The notes below the pieces were generated by a model. That model was not told the DNA's origin and did no database searches. It was given only the letters and a program-made list of their open reading frames with translations. The position numbers and the translations under genes were made by a program. From contig KL647309.1 of NCBI GenBank assembly GCA_000727475.1, positions 1,557,820-1,621,819 on the forward strand: a DNA stretch of 64,000 bases, written 5' to 3'. The stretch is from Sarcocystis neurona (Eukaryota; Apicomplexa; Conoidasida; Eucoccidiorida; Sarcocystidae). Numbering within the stretch: the first letter of the stretch is position 1; every line of letters begins with the position of its first letter. Positions 45,501 through 55,899 of the stretch are shown piece by piece.

Positions 45501-45745
45501 CGTTGTCTTTTTTTTTCTACACGCAAATCCACAAAGGTCCTACGGGCACATATTTGTAGACGCGCGAACGCTTGTGTGTGGACAATGCTGGACTACCATA
45601 TTCATGCAGAAAAACGTGATTTAATGGAATAACAGCGAGCTACACGTTCCCGATTGCATGTCTCTCTGTGATTTAGGTGGGCTTGGAAATTCACCCTGAG
45701 AAGCAAAGGGCTATAATCCATCCTCACTACAAGAAATTTTTCCGC
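42564..45745 (+). CDS. YccV/HspQ-like (hemimethylated DNA-binding fold) protein with signal-like N-terminus
   Basis: Proposed exons are 42564-42799, 44491-44569, 45120-45233 and 45677-45745, all in phase (166 codons so far). The YccV fold is clear: FYVGTPVRHRW across the first intron, YAGIVVAWD, CEAPADWIEK, HYLLLVDQREK, LPLYAYVPE, VGLEIHPEKQ and HPHYKKFF. The family includes bacterial HspQ and the YccV domains of plastid ClpF and animal FBXO21, which act in protein turnover. The protein starts at an ATG followed by about 22 hydrophobic residues and a Ser/Gly-rich, basic stretch before the domain, the layout of apicoplast-targeted proteins. The Leu run is partly CTG repeat, so this may be accidental. 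The 3' end is open: GAC GTC GAA TGG TAG after an acceptor at 45897, or a longer exon from 45811 to 46078, would both fit phase 0. Confidence 0.68.
44600..45100. repeat. CTG/CTA-rich tract within intron 2 of the YccV gene
   Basis: Interrupted CTG, CTA and GCT triplets occupy the intron between the second and third YccV exons. The flanking exons join in phase 0, so the tract is intronic although long frames cross it. Confidence 0.65.
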
Positions 45746-45912
45746 GTAAGTGTTCTTCGGTCTCCGGTGCAAATGCAGTGCGAAGTGTGATAACTCCATT
45801 TAATCCACCAGTCCAGCGTGGATTGGTGCAGCACTGCAAGTCATCAACTCAAAGAGACACAGGGCCACTGCACAGGTAATTTTCGGCATTTTCGCAGGAC
45901 GTCGAATGGTAG

Positions 45913-47832
45913 CTACATCAGTAACTTCCCAAATCGAACTAAAAGCAAAACGGCACACGCACACCAGCGCTGGACGAACTCCAGGAGAGGCGCGTCTAAA
46001 AGGCAGCATCGCTCGAAATTGTCAAGGGAAAAAGAGTCGCACAGGCCACATTACACAGAACCTTATGCACGGACTTAGGCTTTCTCTGCAACAGTAACAA
46101 CTCAGACATCAGAGTCACCGAAAGACTACTGGATGAAGTTCCAAGCCTATCGGATGGTAGGTGGGAATACGGAAAGTAAACGTACGGATGAATAGCCAAC
46201 GGAATGACAATTACGTTTCGCGCGACTGTCCTGGCCTCGCCAAGGCTTTACCGTGACCGCAGTAACCTCTTTTTTCCGTATTTTGCTTCGTATGAAGAAG
46301 TGACAGCGAAGGCCGTATGGACGACTGCAACTTATCTTCCTTTCATGTGAGTAACCTGTTGTACACGTTCAAGCATCGAGGTCATGAACACAATCACTAA
46401 AGCACTACTGACTTTCACAAAGTACTTCCTTTGGCGCGCGTTCCCTCCCACATGTCGAAGAGAAGATAGCACCTGGCGCTGGTCAGTATGGCGCCGTACT
46501 TCCCCCTTGTAGTAGTCCCGGCATTGTTCGCACAACTTGGTTACTTCTCTTCCAGTTACTGTTACTTGAAGCAGTACTACGTCCGTAATTCTCTGTTTTC
46601 TTGCGAAGTTTCATCCGGCCACAGTAGTAAAATTACTGCCAGTATTGCTGCTGCTCTTGCTCTTGCTGCTACTATTCTTCCTTTGTACTAGCGCTACTGG
46701 TTTTCCGACGAGTAGTGAAACGTTCTATCTTACCTGTACAGCCACTGTCTCAATTACTATTGCTGCTGCAGTGCGTCCCGCGTCTAAGGTAAGAAGGCTG
46801 CAATTCTCTGTGTACGTGACGACCTTTGTACCAGTGACGGGGAGAGCAGCGTGACCGCTTTTAGGATATCGCTGTATGTCATCAGGTGAAGTCAACGGGC
46901 GTCGTAGCATCACTCAGACTTGGAACCACACTGGCACACATCCCTGGTTCGCGCTAGATTTTCAGAAGCACTGTTATTCAGTCAGAGACAAAGAGGAGAA
47001 AGGTGATGCGTTTCGCAGATGCAGTGACACTTGCGTCGCTACAGCGGAATTTCAGTCCAACATAATTTACTGTGTGAGGTTCTGAGCACGCCCCCTGCGA
47101 CAACAAAGTACACACTCCCCCCCCTCTGACTCTTTGTCGACACAGTAGGAGCGTCCGAGCTGCCACAGAACAATGGACGGAAGCATGCCGCTCTATGTAA
47201 CAGTACTGCCAAATTACATGTAGTCAACTCTATATGCTTCATCAACAGCCTCACTCCCCGCCATCGTTAATACAATTATCACTCGTACCCTCAAAATTAT
47301 TCTGTTTATTATCGTTATACTCATTCTGGTTAGAATTATAAAAACCTCTCTCGCCTGGATCATCACCACTATTATTGTTATCATTACCAGCCATAGCAGT
47401 TTAATCATTGTCACCATTTTGAAAAATTTATTTTTATCTCATTTGTACTACCACCATTACATTCGTGAGCAATATCAGCGTACTCTTTTATATGATTATA
47501 CGTGTTGTCGTTAGCGCCCTACCGCTCTTGTCGAAAGTAGTCGCCGCAGCTGAATCCTCATGGTTACGAATATCCTCGGTTGTATCATACCATCGTTTTC
47601 GTCAGTACTGCGCCTTCACCGTCACGTTTTGTGTTCGAATTTTCACTGCAGCAGAAGTTTTGTCAGCATCCTCATTATCTCTGTATGCGGTTTTTTTACT
47701 GTTGACGTTTCGTTATCTTGCGGGCCTTCTCATCGATATTATTGTCATTATTGTTACCATTTTCCTTCTCGTTATTCTCATTCCATTTACTCTACATCAC
47801 CCTTAATATCCTCTTCACTACGAATACAATCA
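45913..47832. other. Repeat-poor spacer between convergent genes
   Basis: Sequence of ordinary complexity with short ATT/ATC-rich stretches at 47240-47460 and 47720-47860. Short frames on both strands lack domains or codon-like runs. A plus-strand frame at 47465-47806 gives a hydrophobic 113-residue product from ATT-type repeats and is not called. Confidence 0.5.
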
Positions 47833-48040
47833 TCACACATCATGATCACCGTTATTATCATTGTGGATGGTGTGGTTTTTGAGCAGCATTTCTCTGAACA
47901 GCTTGGAAGACATATTCTCCAAAAAAAGTCTCCCCTTCTGCACGCTTTTCCTCAGGACTTCCCCGAAGAACTGGCAAAGAGTCTGGCGTAGTACCTTTAT
48001 AAGAGAGTCTGTGCAAATCCCTGTATAGAAGATGTACATA

Positions 48041-48075
<35 letters not shown>

Positions 48076-50498
48076 GGACACGGAAATTCGTACTCGGTAA
48101 AATTGACGACGTTTTATTGTGATTCTTTTACTTAGAAAGATAGAAACATGTTTTTGTATTATTTTACGTTGCATACGCTACAGCGGAGCCCTACAGCCTC
48201 GCCGTCGAAGAATAGAAGGGGGGATTCGCTTTTTCGTTGTCAACAACGTAGTGATGAAAGTACATTCCAGTGCGTTGTATCCCTGTGATGTGCTTACGAA
48301 AGTCCTCATTATTCTAGCTTTCACCTCCTGCTCTGCCACCTACTGCAATGCAGTTTGCTTTTTATTGTGCATATATCCATACTGAATATATGTTTGCATC
48401 TCTATTGAGAGTGGCAGTATGGTCTTCCGAAGCATCTACGCGATGAAACTCAGGAAGTAGACACGTTTGTGTTGTGCTTTCGTGGGCTTTGTTGGAAGCA
48501 TTTTACTCTCCATTTCCTTTCTACGCTCTTTCCTTTGACGAGCGCTGCGTATCAATTTCTCAAAGAAAGATTCCTATCAGAAATAATGAGTTCCATGCAA
48601 ACAGGAATCATCCATCATGAGTTGCTCTGCAACACGTTTACCGCCTCGTTCTCTTCATACTCTTCGCCTTCATCTCCTGCTCCGGGCTGTTCCTCTTGTG
48701 CGTAGGTTTCTTCTTTCTCTCCTCCCTTTTCTTCCTCTCCCCCTCCCTCCATTTCGGTTTTCTTTGTCATGCCCAGCTCTGCTTCGTTCTCTTCCGCTCC
48801 CTGCAAGTGTCGGATGGACAGCGTTACACAGGCGTGGCAGCGAGTTGTTTCCGTACTTAAGAGGAACTGATTCTGCAGCTCGATAAAATTTGTTCAGATT
48901 TATTGTGCTCTCACCCCCTCTTCTTTTTCTTCTTTCAAGTTCTCCTCCCCCTCACCAGTAACCTGGAAGTCCACGAGAGCAAACGAGTATGCCGATATGG
49001 AGGAGGCACATCATTTTTGTGATACTATCTCGACGCACAACCATGCCGGTTAATCTTGTCACGGCTTACAGTTTGGGCTGCCTCCGTGCTAGGCTTCCCC
49101 CCGCATACCGTGTCCAGCTGAAAATATTGATAAAAAACTGCAGAGCATATATACTAGGTTTTTTCGTACTTCCGGAGAAGACTCGGGAAGGCCGGACGCG
49201 CACCCTCCAAAACCTCGCAGGTCGGTGGATAACTGAAGCGCAAACAAAGCATTCTGCACCGGATGCCACCTTCGCCCGATCGCAAACGTCTCACAGGTGG
49301 AGTTTTTTCCCTCTGCTCCGCACCTACGAAAGAAATGTCTGTCTCATCAGCGAAGAGAGTCGAAACAAGGACTCACCTTCAGCTGGAACTTGCTCTTTGC
49401 CCTGCTCACTCTCAGTCTCTGCTATGACGGCTTCGCTCTCTTTGATAGCATCCTGCAGAGCACCAGCGTTGAATAGAATAATTTCCAAATCAGTTATCTG
49501 AAATGCGTACCCGAGCTTTTTTGTCCTCCTCATCGAGTTTTTCAGCCTCGGCGTTGAGCTCTCTCCTATCCAAGCGTTCTTGCAGCTTCAATTCACCTGA
49601 GGACATTTACCCTTTTAATAGTAAAAAGCCGCAACGGTAGAAAGGACGGATTTCTGCGCACCCTCTTCGTCTTTCTCTATAAGCTTGGCTTCCTTAGCTG
49701 CAGTTGTTGAAGTTGACTGTTCCCTCAGGTAAAAGTAGAAATAATTTGGTTTACACGCATCAGCACGGATCTGCTCTTCTTCCTGCTCCTCGTCTATTTT
49801 GAATTGCCGGTGTACGGCCTTGTCTTCGATTCTCTTCCTGTGCTCCTGCGACACCGGTCACTAAGGCGAAACACTGCAGGGAAACATCGTGTACTCGAAT
49901 ACCTACAAGCGCCTTATCTCTCTCATTTTCGAGTGCCTGACGCGTTTCGTCTTCAGCCGCGAGCGCGGCTCGGTGTTTTGCATCTTCCTACATGTAAGCA
50001 GAGATCGGCGTGAAGGCTGTGGTTCTAACGAAGACGCCCTCGAGTGTAGGTTTGTTCAGTAGTTGAATATAGCAGCGAGTAGAGTGAAATGAGGAAGCGC
50101 AGCGGTGCTGTCTTGCTACCTGACCAGCGTCTATGTGCACGCTACGCTATAACGCGCACACGCTGATACGCATTCACATGCAATCTCGCTGACACTCAGC
50201 TCGCACACGCGCAAATCCACTCTCGTAACTCCGCCTTGAATGCTTATCTCACGATGTGATCCGCGACATCTTCAGCAGATTCTTCGTCCTCCACAGGCTC
50301 GTCTGCTCCTTCGTCTTCCTCTTCCTCGCCGGCGGGCGTCTCAGCCAAGGATGTTGGTAGTCCACCTTCGGTGTGGGAAGGCTTGGCGTGAGCAGCGGCT
50401 GCGGCCGTAGCTGGGGCCGCATCGCTTTTTCCGTTCAAACAGCATTCAATGATGAGCAGCGGCGTGGTAAACCAAACCACCCAGCCTCGTGATCGCAT
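47833..50498 (-). CDS. Secreted or ER-routed acidic coiled-coil protein, multi-exon, unknown family
   Basis: Exons on the minus strand, 5' to 3': 50498-50253, 49987-49907, 49845-49755, 49697-49662, 49596-49377, 48962-48915, 48800-48642 and 47982-47833 (stop). The start ATG is followed by a signal-peptide-like stretch (RGWVVWFTTPLLIIECCLNG) and then an Ala/Thr and Glu-rich segment. Middle exons are charged and helical (EDAKHRAALAAEDETRQALE; LQERLDRRELNAEAEKLDEE), so a coiled coil is likely. The 48.6-48.9 kb exons are almost pure Glu/Gly/Lys. Exon phases agree up to 49596 and again from 48962 on. Between them the 49596-49377 exon needs a one-base shift at an A6 run near 49520, and one exon may be missing. 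The last exon (FFGEVLRKSVQKGRLFLENM) joins in phase 0. The acidic, secreted make-up suggests an invasion-organelle or ER protein, but I recognise no family. Confidence 0.55.
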
Positions 50499-51470
50499 GT
50501 TGTAGAACACGTCGCACGCCGAAAGAGAATGGTAGGCAACACGGAAGAGATGAAGAGCTAAGGAGGTTGACGTGAAGAAGGATTCTTCATGCGACGGGCA
50601 CTTGGGACGGCCAGTAGGAGGAAAAGATGCTAGAAGTGTAGTACGGGCCTTCGTGAACGGCTTCAGAGATCCGTGTATACCGGACTTTTGCCGTTGTACC
50701 GTTGCTTCAGGACGGTTTGCTTCAAGAGAACTGAAGCATTTGAGACAACGCTACCTTTTATCCTTTGTCACATCAAAAGAAGTGCGGGCCGATACTGAAA
50801 AGTATCAGGAATGTTATTTTAAATTCAACGCTTCTTCCTCGACACCGCCGGCCATTCTACAAGGCAGTGTCATGCAGTTGCAAATATGTTCCACACGACC
50901 GCGCACAAAAAAAAAGCACTTGCAGCCTCGACCTGCACTTGACTGCTTGTAGCGTCGTTCGCAAATGTGGCTTTCACAGACACGCAGTTCAAGGCAACAC
51001 GTTTACAGTGAATGCTGCGAATTTGTCAGCAACTTCTATATTCCAATGGTTGTGCTACTCAGTGTGGTATATGTACACCACGCAGTAGGTATACTCTTGA
51101 GCGCCTAAAGTTGTGTCGAACCGTTTACTGAAGACTTTTATGGCAGTTGTCGTACGTGTTGAGCCATCTAGTAGTGGGTCGGGTTCCATAAATATGTGGC
51201 CGGGGGCACTACCGTATCATATTTCAAGTACACTCGCTCTGAGGACTGCACACGTGCCTAGAGGCTGAATTCTGCTTTGACTGAAGCACTATTCAGACGG
51301 AGCAGTGTCTTTCGCTTTATAGGACGGCATAATTTACCTCTTTTTGCACTGCGCATTGACACACGTTGTCCATTGCCCTGAGAACTAGTTCCACAGTCAC
51401 GGTATTCAGCTTTGTCCTTTTGAGGGAGGAGTCTTACTTAAGCGCTCGTGTTCGGCTGCGGTGCCGAGCT
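50499..51470. other. Presumed 5' flank of the acidic-protein gene, no gene seen
   Basis: Ordinary composition. A plus-strand frame of 126 codons (50572-50952) has no domain, no splice context and an unremarkable composition. The stretch to 51470 shows only short frames. Confidence 0.4.
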
Positions 51471-51489
51471 AAGTTTTCGGCTTCATTCG

Positions 51490-51700
51490 GAAATCCCCGA
51501 GAAACCTCAATTACGGTAATTCACTGTGATTCACGAACATAATTCGTGTGCGTTTACTCTACATTCACTATTCAGTAGAACCTCGGGGGAGACGTCACTT
51601 ACACTAATCTATATTGGATCCCGACGTCACTTACACTAATACATTGTGGTTCACGGAAATAGTTCAGGTGCGCTTACAATGCTCTATTACAAACTTGGTG
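51490..51700. repeat. Diverged direct repeats of about 100 bp
   Basis: The string tgattcacgaacataattcgtgtgcgtttac near 51520 recurs as tggttcacggaaatagttcaggtgcgcttac near 51645, and gacgtcacttacactaat occurs twice (51592 and 51622). These look like remnants of an old tandem repeat or a mobile element edge. Confidence 0.5.
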
Positions 51701-51852
51701 GCTGTACGCTGTCAAAGTCGGGTTCCTTCTTGGGCGTGCCCACCGTTCATACTTGTGTCACCACGCCCCCCCTCCACCAGCCTGTCCCGTGTGTCACAGC
51801 GCTTGACGTGGACCGCTTCAAACTACTAAGCTCCACGGTTCTATGAGAGGTC

Positions 51853-52131
51853 TCACCCTTCACGGCTACGGCCATATCCTGTGTACCAGCCTTCTCGGCA
51901 GTCTTCATGAGTGAAACACAATCGCTGGCACGCCTCCTTCACCGGAGGCCTGTGACTTGGTATACGAGCTGCTTTTCTAGCCGACCCCGAGTGGGACAGG
52001 AAAGTGGGAGCTTTCACGTCTTCTAATCCTTGCAATACTGAGCGGCCAATAATGTTGCTTACTTCACTTGCCACGAGATGTGCGCACTGCTCTGTTTCCA
52101 AAACTACCATTGGTTCTGAGTTCTTAGGCAT
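51853..52131 (-). CDS. Hypothetical small protein or exon, 92 codons
   Basis: A minus-strand frame starting with ATG has mixed, protein-like composition (EPMVVLETEQCAHLVASEVS, then EACQRLCFTHEDCREGW near the end). The Cys/His cluster is irregular and does not fit a known zinc finger spacing. No neighbours or splice partners are clear. It could be a piece of a decayed retroelement or a real small gene. Confidence 0.3.
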   Translation of the reverse strand: MPKNSEPMVVLETEQCAHLVASEVSNIIGRSVLQGLEDVKAPTFLSHSGSARKAARIPSHRPPVKEACQRLCFTHEDCREGWYTGYGRSREG

Positions 52132-52827
52132 CGTAATTTGACTGCAAGTGCTCTGTCCACAGGTGCTTTGGCAGCATGGTGTTGTGTCTTAAAGAGCACC
52201 GACTGATTACCACTGTCCACGGGCGAAATTTACGGCTTTTCTCGCCCGTTATCGCCGATCTACCCCCGCCTCATGCGAGTTGACCCTTGTGCACACATTA
52301 GGTTTGCTGCCTGCTAGAAACGGAATCCTTTTCTCCGGGGGAGCAGTTGTTCGGTAGTCGTTAGGTCGTCTCTTAAATTTTGCAGTAACATGGGGCCAAC
52401 TCGCTTGCAACTTCCCACCATCTCTTCAACATTACAGCTCGCTGCATCTCTGCAACAGTCTTCGTCGTAAACTGCACCAGCGTAGGAATGTGTTGAACGT
52501 GTTTTTATTAGCGTTTAAGTTTCAGCCCGAGTAAGTGGCTAGTTGTCCGCCTGGTCTGCCCGGTGGGGCTGCCCTGCCGGCGGGCCGCATGCCATCAGGA
52601 TCACGTAATCCCAACATCGCTGTCGGTCGGTCGACCGCGTCCGAAACGACAGTCGGACAAGCCTTTAAATGATGTTTCAAAAGCAGAATATGGGTGTTGT
52701 GTGTGAACAGGCAGCAGGAGCAGCAAAGAAAACATCATCTTTACACTAGAGTCGTCTCCTGTGTGTTTTCAGCGTGCACCATCATCTATATCTTCTGCTT
52801 ATGAGCGGCTGCAGTCAGGGTGGGCCT
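52132..52827. other. No gene seen
   Basis: Ordinary-complexity DNA with only short frames. A tcggtcggtcg run lies at about 52623. Nothing else was recognised. Confidence 0.4.
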
Positions 52828-53430
52828 TCAGACATCTCGCGGCGCGGTGTATAGCTTGCGGCGCTTGTGTATCGCGGCGTAGTCATGAGGTGTAAATTTA
52901 CTGCTGTTTAACGCAGTGTCTAATTTTGATAGTAATCTTTGGCTGACTTCAGTCGCACGACTTTTTTTGGAACGAAACATACTTTCCTCCCGTTTCCCCG
53001 TATTTACCACGAGTGAGACGCTAGTTGTAGGAAGGTTGGTTTCAGTGCGAAGAACGCACAGTGTATACTTTACAACCTTCTCTAGGTGAAAACTCTCCGC
53101 AGATCTCTCTTTGGTCAAGTGAGAATAAAGTACAACCACAACGAGGATACCGCTATGTATGCGTCTACTTCTGGGTCGATGTACGAGTGTGTGCGCTCGC
53201 ATACGTATTCTTGTATACACACATGTACACAAGAAGCATGCTGCTCCAATAATTGAAGTCATCTGTTGCACGCTTCCACCAAATGTGTTTAACTGGACAT
53301 CTACCGTCTGACGGTATCCACCTGGAAAATCAAACCTTCTCTTCGATGTCCAGTCAAAAACATCGCCCACCTGAGCGCGGGACTTCCCCCGGCGTCGTGC
53401 TTCCGCGTCGTTCAGGCGTGTGCCTCTTCA
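52828..53430 (-). CDS. Hypothetical protein, minus strand, at least one exon
   Basis: A frame of 180 codons ends at 52828 (within 53370-52828). In the same frame it extends up to about 53430 with basic residues (LNDAEARRRGKSRAQVGDVF) before a stop. The N-terminal part (VFDWTSKRRFDFPGGYRQTV) and the C-terminal part (TEVSQRLLSKLDTALNSSKF) look protein-like. The middle (about 53090-53240) resembles a TA/CA-rich intron even though it is open. No family is recognised. Confidence 0.35.
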
Positions 53431-54221
53431 AAGTTCACCAACAGCCTAACAGAACATATATATGTATGTACATCGCGGCATCACAAGATGTCAATTTTGT
53501 CGAATATACTGCATGACTTTAGATATCTGCGTATTCCTGTGCATTTACACATGTAAATGGAACTACACGTAGGGGGTTGCACAGCTGAATCGCGGACGAA
53601 CCGATCCATGTTCATACTTTTCCGCCGATTAGGTCACCTCTGCTTTGCATGCGACTCTTATTTTCGGTCCTCTAATCCTTCGGGCGTTGCGCGCCCACCG
53701 CCACTTAAATGCCCTCTTATGGCTGCCCGTTCTCAGTACGCGGCAGCAGGGGGCCTTGTTTCAACTGTGACAAAATTCTGTGCGACACAAGATTGATCCA
53801 GGAGATTTCTTTTCGTCAGCAAGAAGTAGATAGGGCAGCGGAAATCAAGCGACTTGTATACGCAGTAACTAGTGGTATTTTTCCGCGTAGAATGAGAAGG
53901 AAAAAAACTTGTAGAGCCGTAATAATTGCATTTTAATAGGGAGGAGTGATAAAGCAGAGCAGGAGCTTACGTTTGTTCGTTGTGAATCTCCGCTGTACAA
54001 AAGGGGAGGCTGATTCGAAAAGGTGACCTGCTGATAGACTGAACGAACCCATACTGCAGTATATGTAAATGTATGTACACATAGAGGCCGCTAGCACGGT
54101 TAATATTCCACTCAATCCATCTGACAGCTTCGGGACGCTTCTGTGACCGAACTGACTGCGGGGGGAAAACTGCTCAAGAAGGGACAAATATGAATACAGC
54201 TTTGGCGAAGTGCTACTGGCC
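53431..54221. other. No firm gene
   Basis: Short open frames occur on both strands. A plus-strand frame at 53709-53936 contains CFNCDKILC followed by a charged stretch, but has no start or splice context. Nothing is called. Confidence 0.4.
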
Positions 54222-54920
54222 TCATAAATATCTGAAGTGGAACTCGGCTAGAAAACGTCTTCGGAAAGTCAATTTCTCGTCAACCAGAAGACATGCAGGA
54301 TTCTTGTCGATAGCAGGCCGTTTTAGTTGTTGATCATGCTGATCATACGGCCACGCACCTATACGTGTGCACGTGCCCATGCATACGCGTGCATGCATGC
54401 ACATGTGAAGGACCTTATCTTTCACTTCATTGCTGCTGTGTAAGCGTGAGCTTATGCAGCACAGGTACGGGAGGGAACATAGAAATTCAGACAAGCGCCG
54501 GAAGACAGCAAGAATATGCTGCAGGTGCAGTAAACCCAACCACAGACTCGCGCCGAGGCTGCGGCAGCCGCAGGTAAGAGCCAAAACAGCAGCAGGGAGC
54601 AACAACAAACAACGGCAGCAGCTGCACGGGGATGTAGTAGGCGCAGCAGGTGTGAGGAAAGGGCTACAGCGAGAAGCAGCAGGGCTGTGGGAGGGGAAAT
54701 GAAGATGCTGCAGCACTTCGTACTTGTTGCGAGATATCGCTATGAGGTGCTGCAGTAGATGCAGCACACACACTCCTGCATAGTACAGGAATGCTGTTCC
54801 AGCTTGCTGGTGCTGCTGCCGCTGCTGCAGAAGCGTCTGTTTGATTTTGTTGCACGACGTATGTAAGCCGCTGCTGCTTCGCTCATCTCCTAGTGAATCG
54901 GAACATTTGTCCTGCATCAC
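54222..54920 (-). CDS. Hypothetical protein, Cys/Leu-rich, minus strand
   Basis: A 232-codon frame begins with ATG and a codon-like N-terminus (SLGDERSSSGLHTSCNKIKQ), then becomes Leu/Cys/Ala-rich with possible membrane segments derived partly from CTG triplets. The C-terminal part is read from a stretch with TGCATGCATGC at 54390-54400, which looks more like a regulatory motif than coding DNA. The frame may therefore be only partly genuine. Confidence 0.28.
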   Translation of the reverse strand: MMQDKCSDSLGDERSSSGLHTSCNKIKQTLLQQRQQHQQAGTAFLYYAGVCVLHLLQHLIAISRNKYEVLQHLHFPSHSPAASRCSPFLTPAAPTTSPCSCCRCLLLLPAAVLALTCGCRSLGASLWLGLLHLQHILAVFRRLSEFLCSLPYLCCISSRLHSSNEVKDKVLHMCMHARVCMGTCTRIGAWPYDQHDQQLKRPAIDKNPACLLVDEKLTFRRRFLAEFHFRYL

Positions 54921-55899
54921 ACAGGCATTTTGACTGCCGTGTAGGCCCTGTTTTTTTCCGTTGTGTCGTTCTGCACTCCTCCACGCAGGAAAGGGCGATG
55001 CGGGCGGCCGGAAGAGAGACAGAGAGAGAACGAACGCCAGAGGAAGTTAGGAGAGGAGCCTCGATTGGGAGACGAATAACTGCATGCAGAAGGAAGAAAA
55101 AGGAGAGAAACGCAGAAGGAAGTAAAGGGAAGGATGAACAATATGCGACTCTCTGTAGGAGCGGAGGGAGAAGAACAGGGAAGAGAGACGCGAGGAATAG
55201 AGCGACGGACGAGTCAGTCAGGAAAAGAGACTTGTACTTTCATAGGACCAGGTCTGTGTTTGTCGCATATATATTGCTGTATGTGGTAGACGGACTTGGT
55301 TCTCGAAGTAGGCGCTGGCGTACCTGCAGACTTTCAAGAAGAAGAAACAATGGGTATTCGAGTAAAAGAGAACAAAAAATGGATAAAGAAGACCAGAAAC
55401 AACGTAGGGGTCGTAGGAGAGGACCACCGATCGATGAAGGCAGTGGGTTCTTTTTGACGTCCTGTGCAAGCGACATAGCTGAACAGGTGCACCTGCGTGA
55501 GTGAACACAGTGACTGCTCAACAGCAGAAGAAAGGAATTTTTTTTCGCGTGCAGCCCAAGAGGAGGAGGAGCAAAACCATGCGCCAGGGATGCGTAGCCT
55601 GCAGAAGAGACGCAGCAGCGAGGTTCGGTCATCTGCTGAGCGCAAGGAACAGCAACACACTGTTGCTGCGGCCAGCAGCAGGAGCAGTTGGAGGAGCAGG
55701 AAAGAAAAGTGGGGGTGGCGCAGCTGAAAAGGAGGGAGTGGCAGCGGCGACAGTGGACGGACAAAGAAGAAGCATTTTGTCTGTCAGTCAGCAGCAATAC
55801 TTTTGCAAGGGAGAGATATTTAACGGAGCCACGGCTACGTGATGAAGAAGCGAAAGCTACAGCAACAGCTGCAGCAGACTAGTGGGAAAGCATGCCAGG
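54921..55899. other. 5' flank of the amidotransferase gene with weak open frames
   Basis: The stretch turns from ordinary to CAG-rich. Plus-strand frames (54893-55504, Arg/Lys-rich; 55688-55882, reading QLKRREWQRRQWTDKEEAFC) look partly codon-like but lack a start, a domain or a clean join to the ATG at 55900. They could be an upstream exon or leader. Confidence 0.35.

Noticed and set aside
50572..50952. Plus-strand 126-codon frame
   Set aside because: No domain, start context or splice partner; composition is compatible with chance in repeat-poor DNA.
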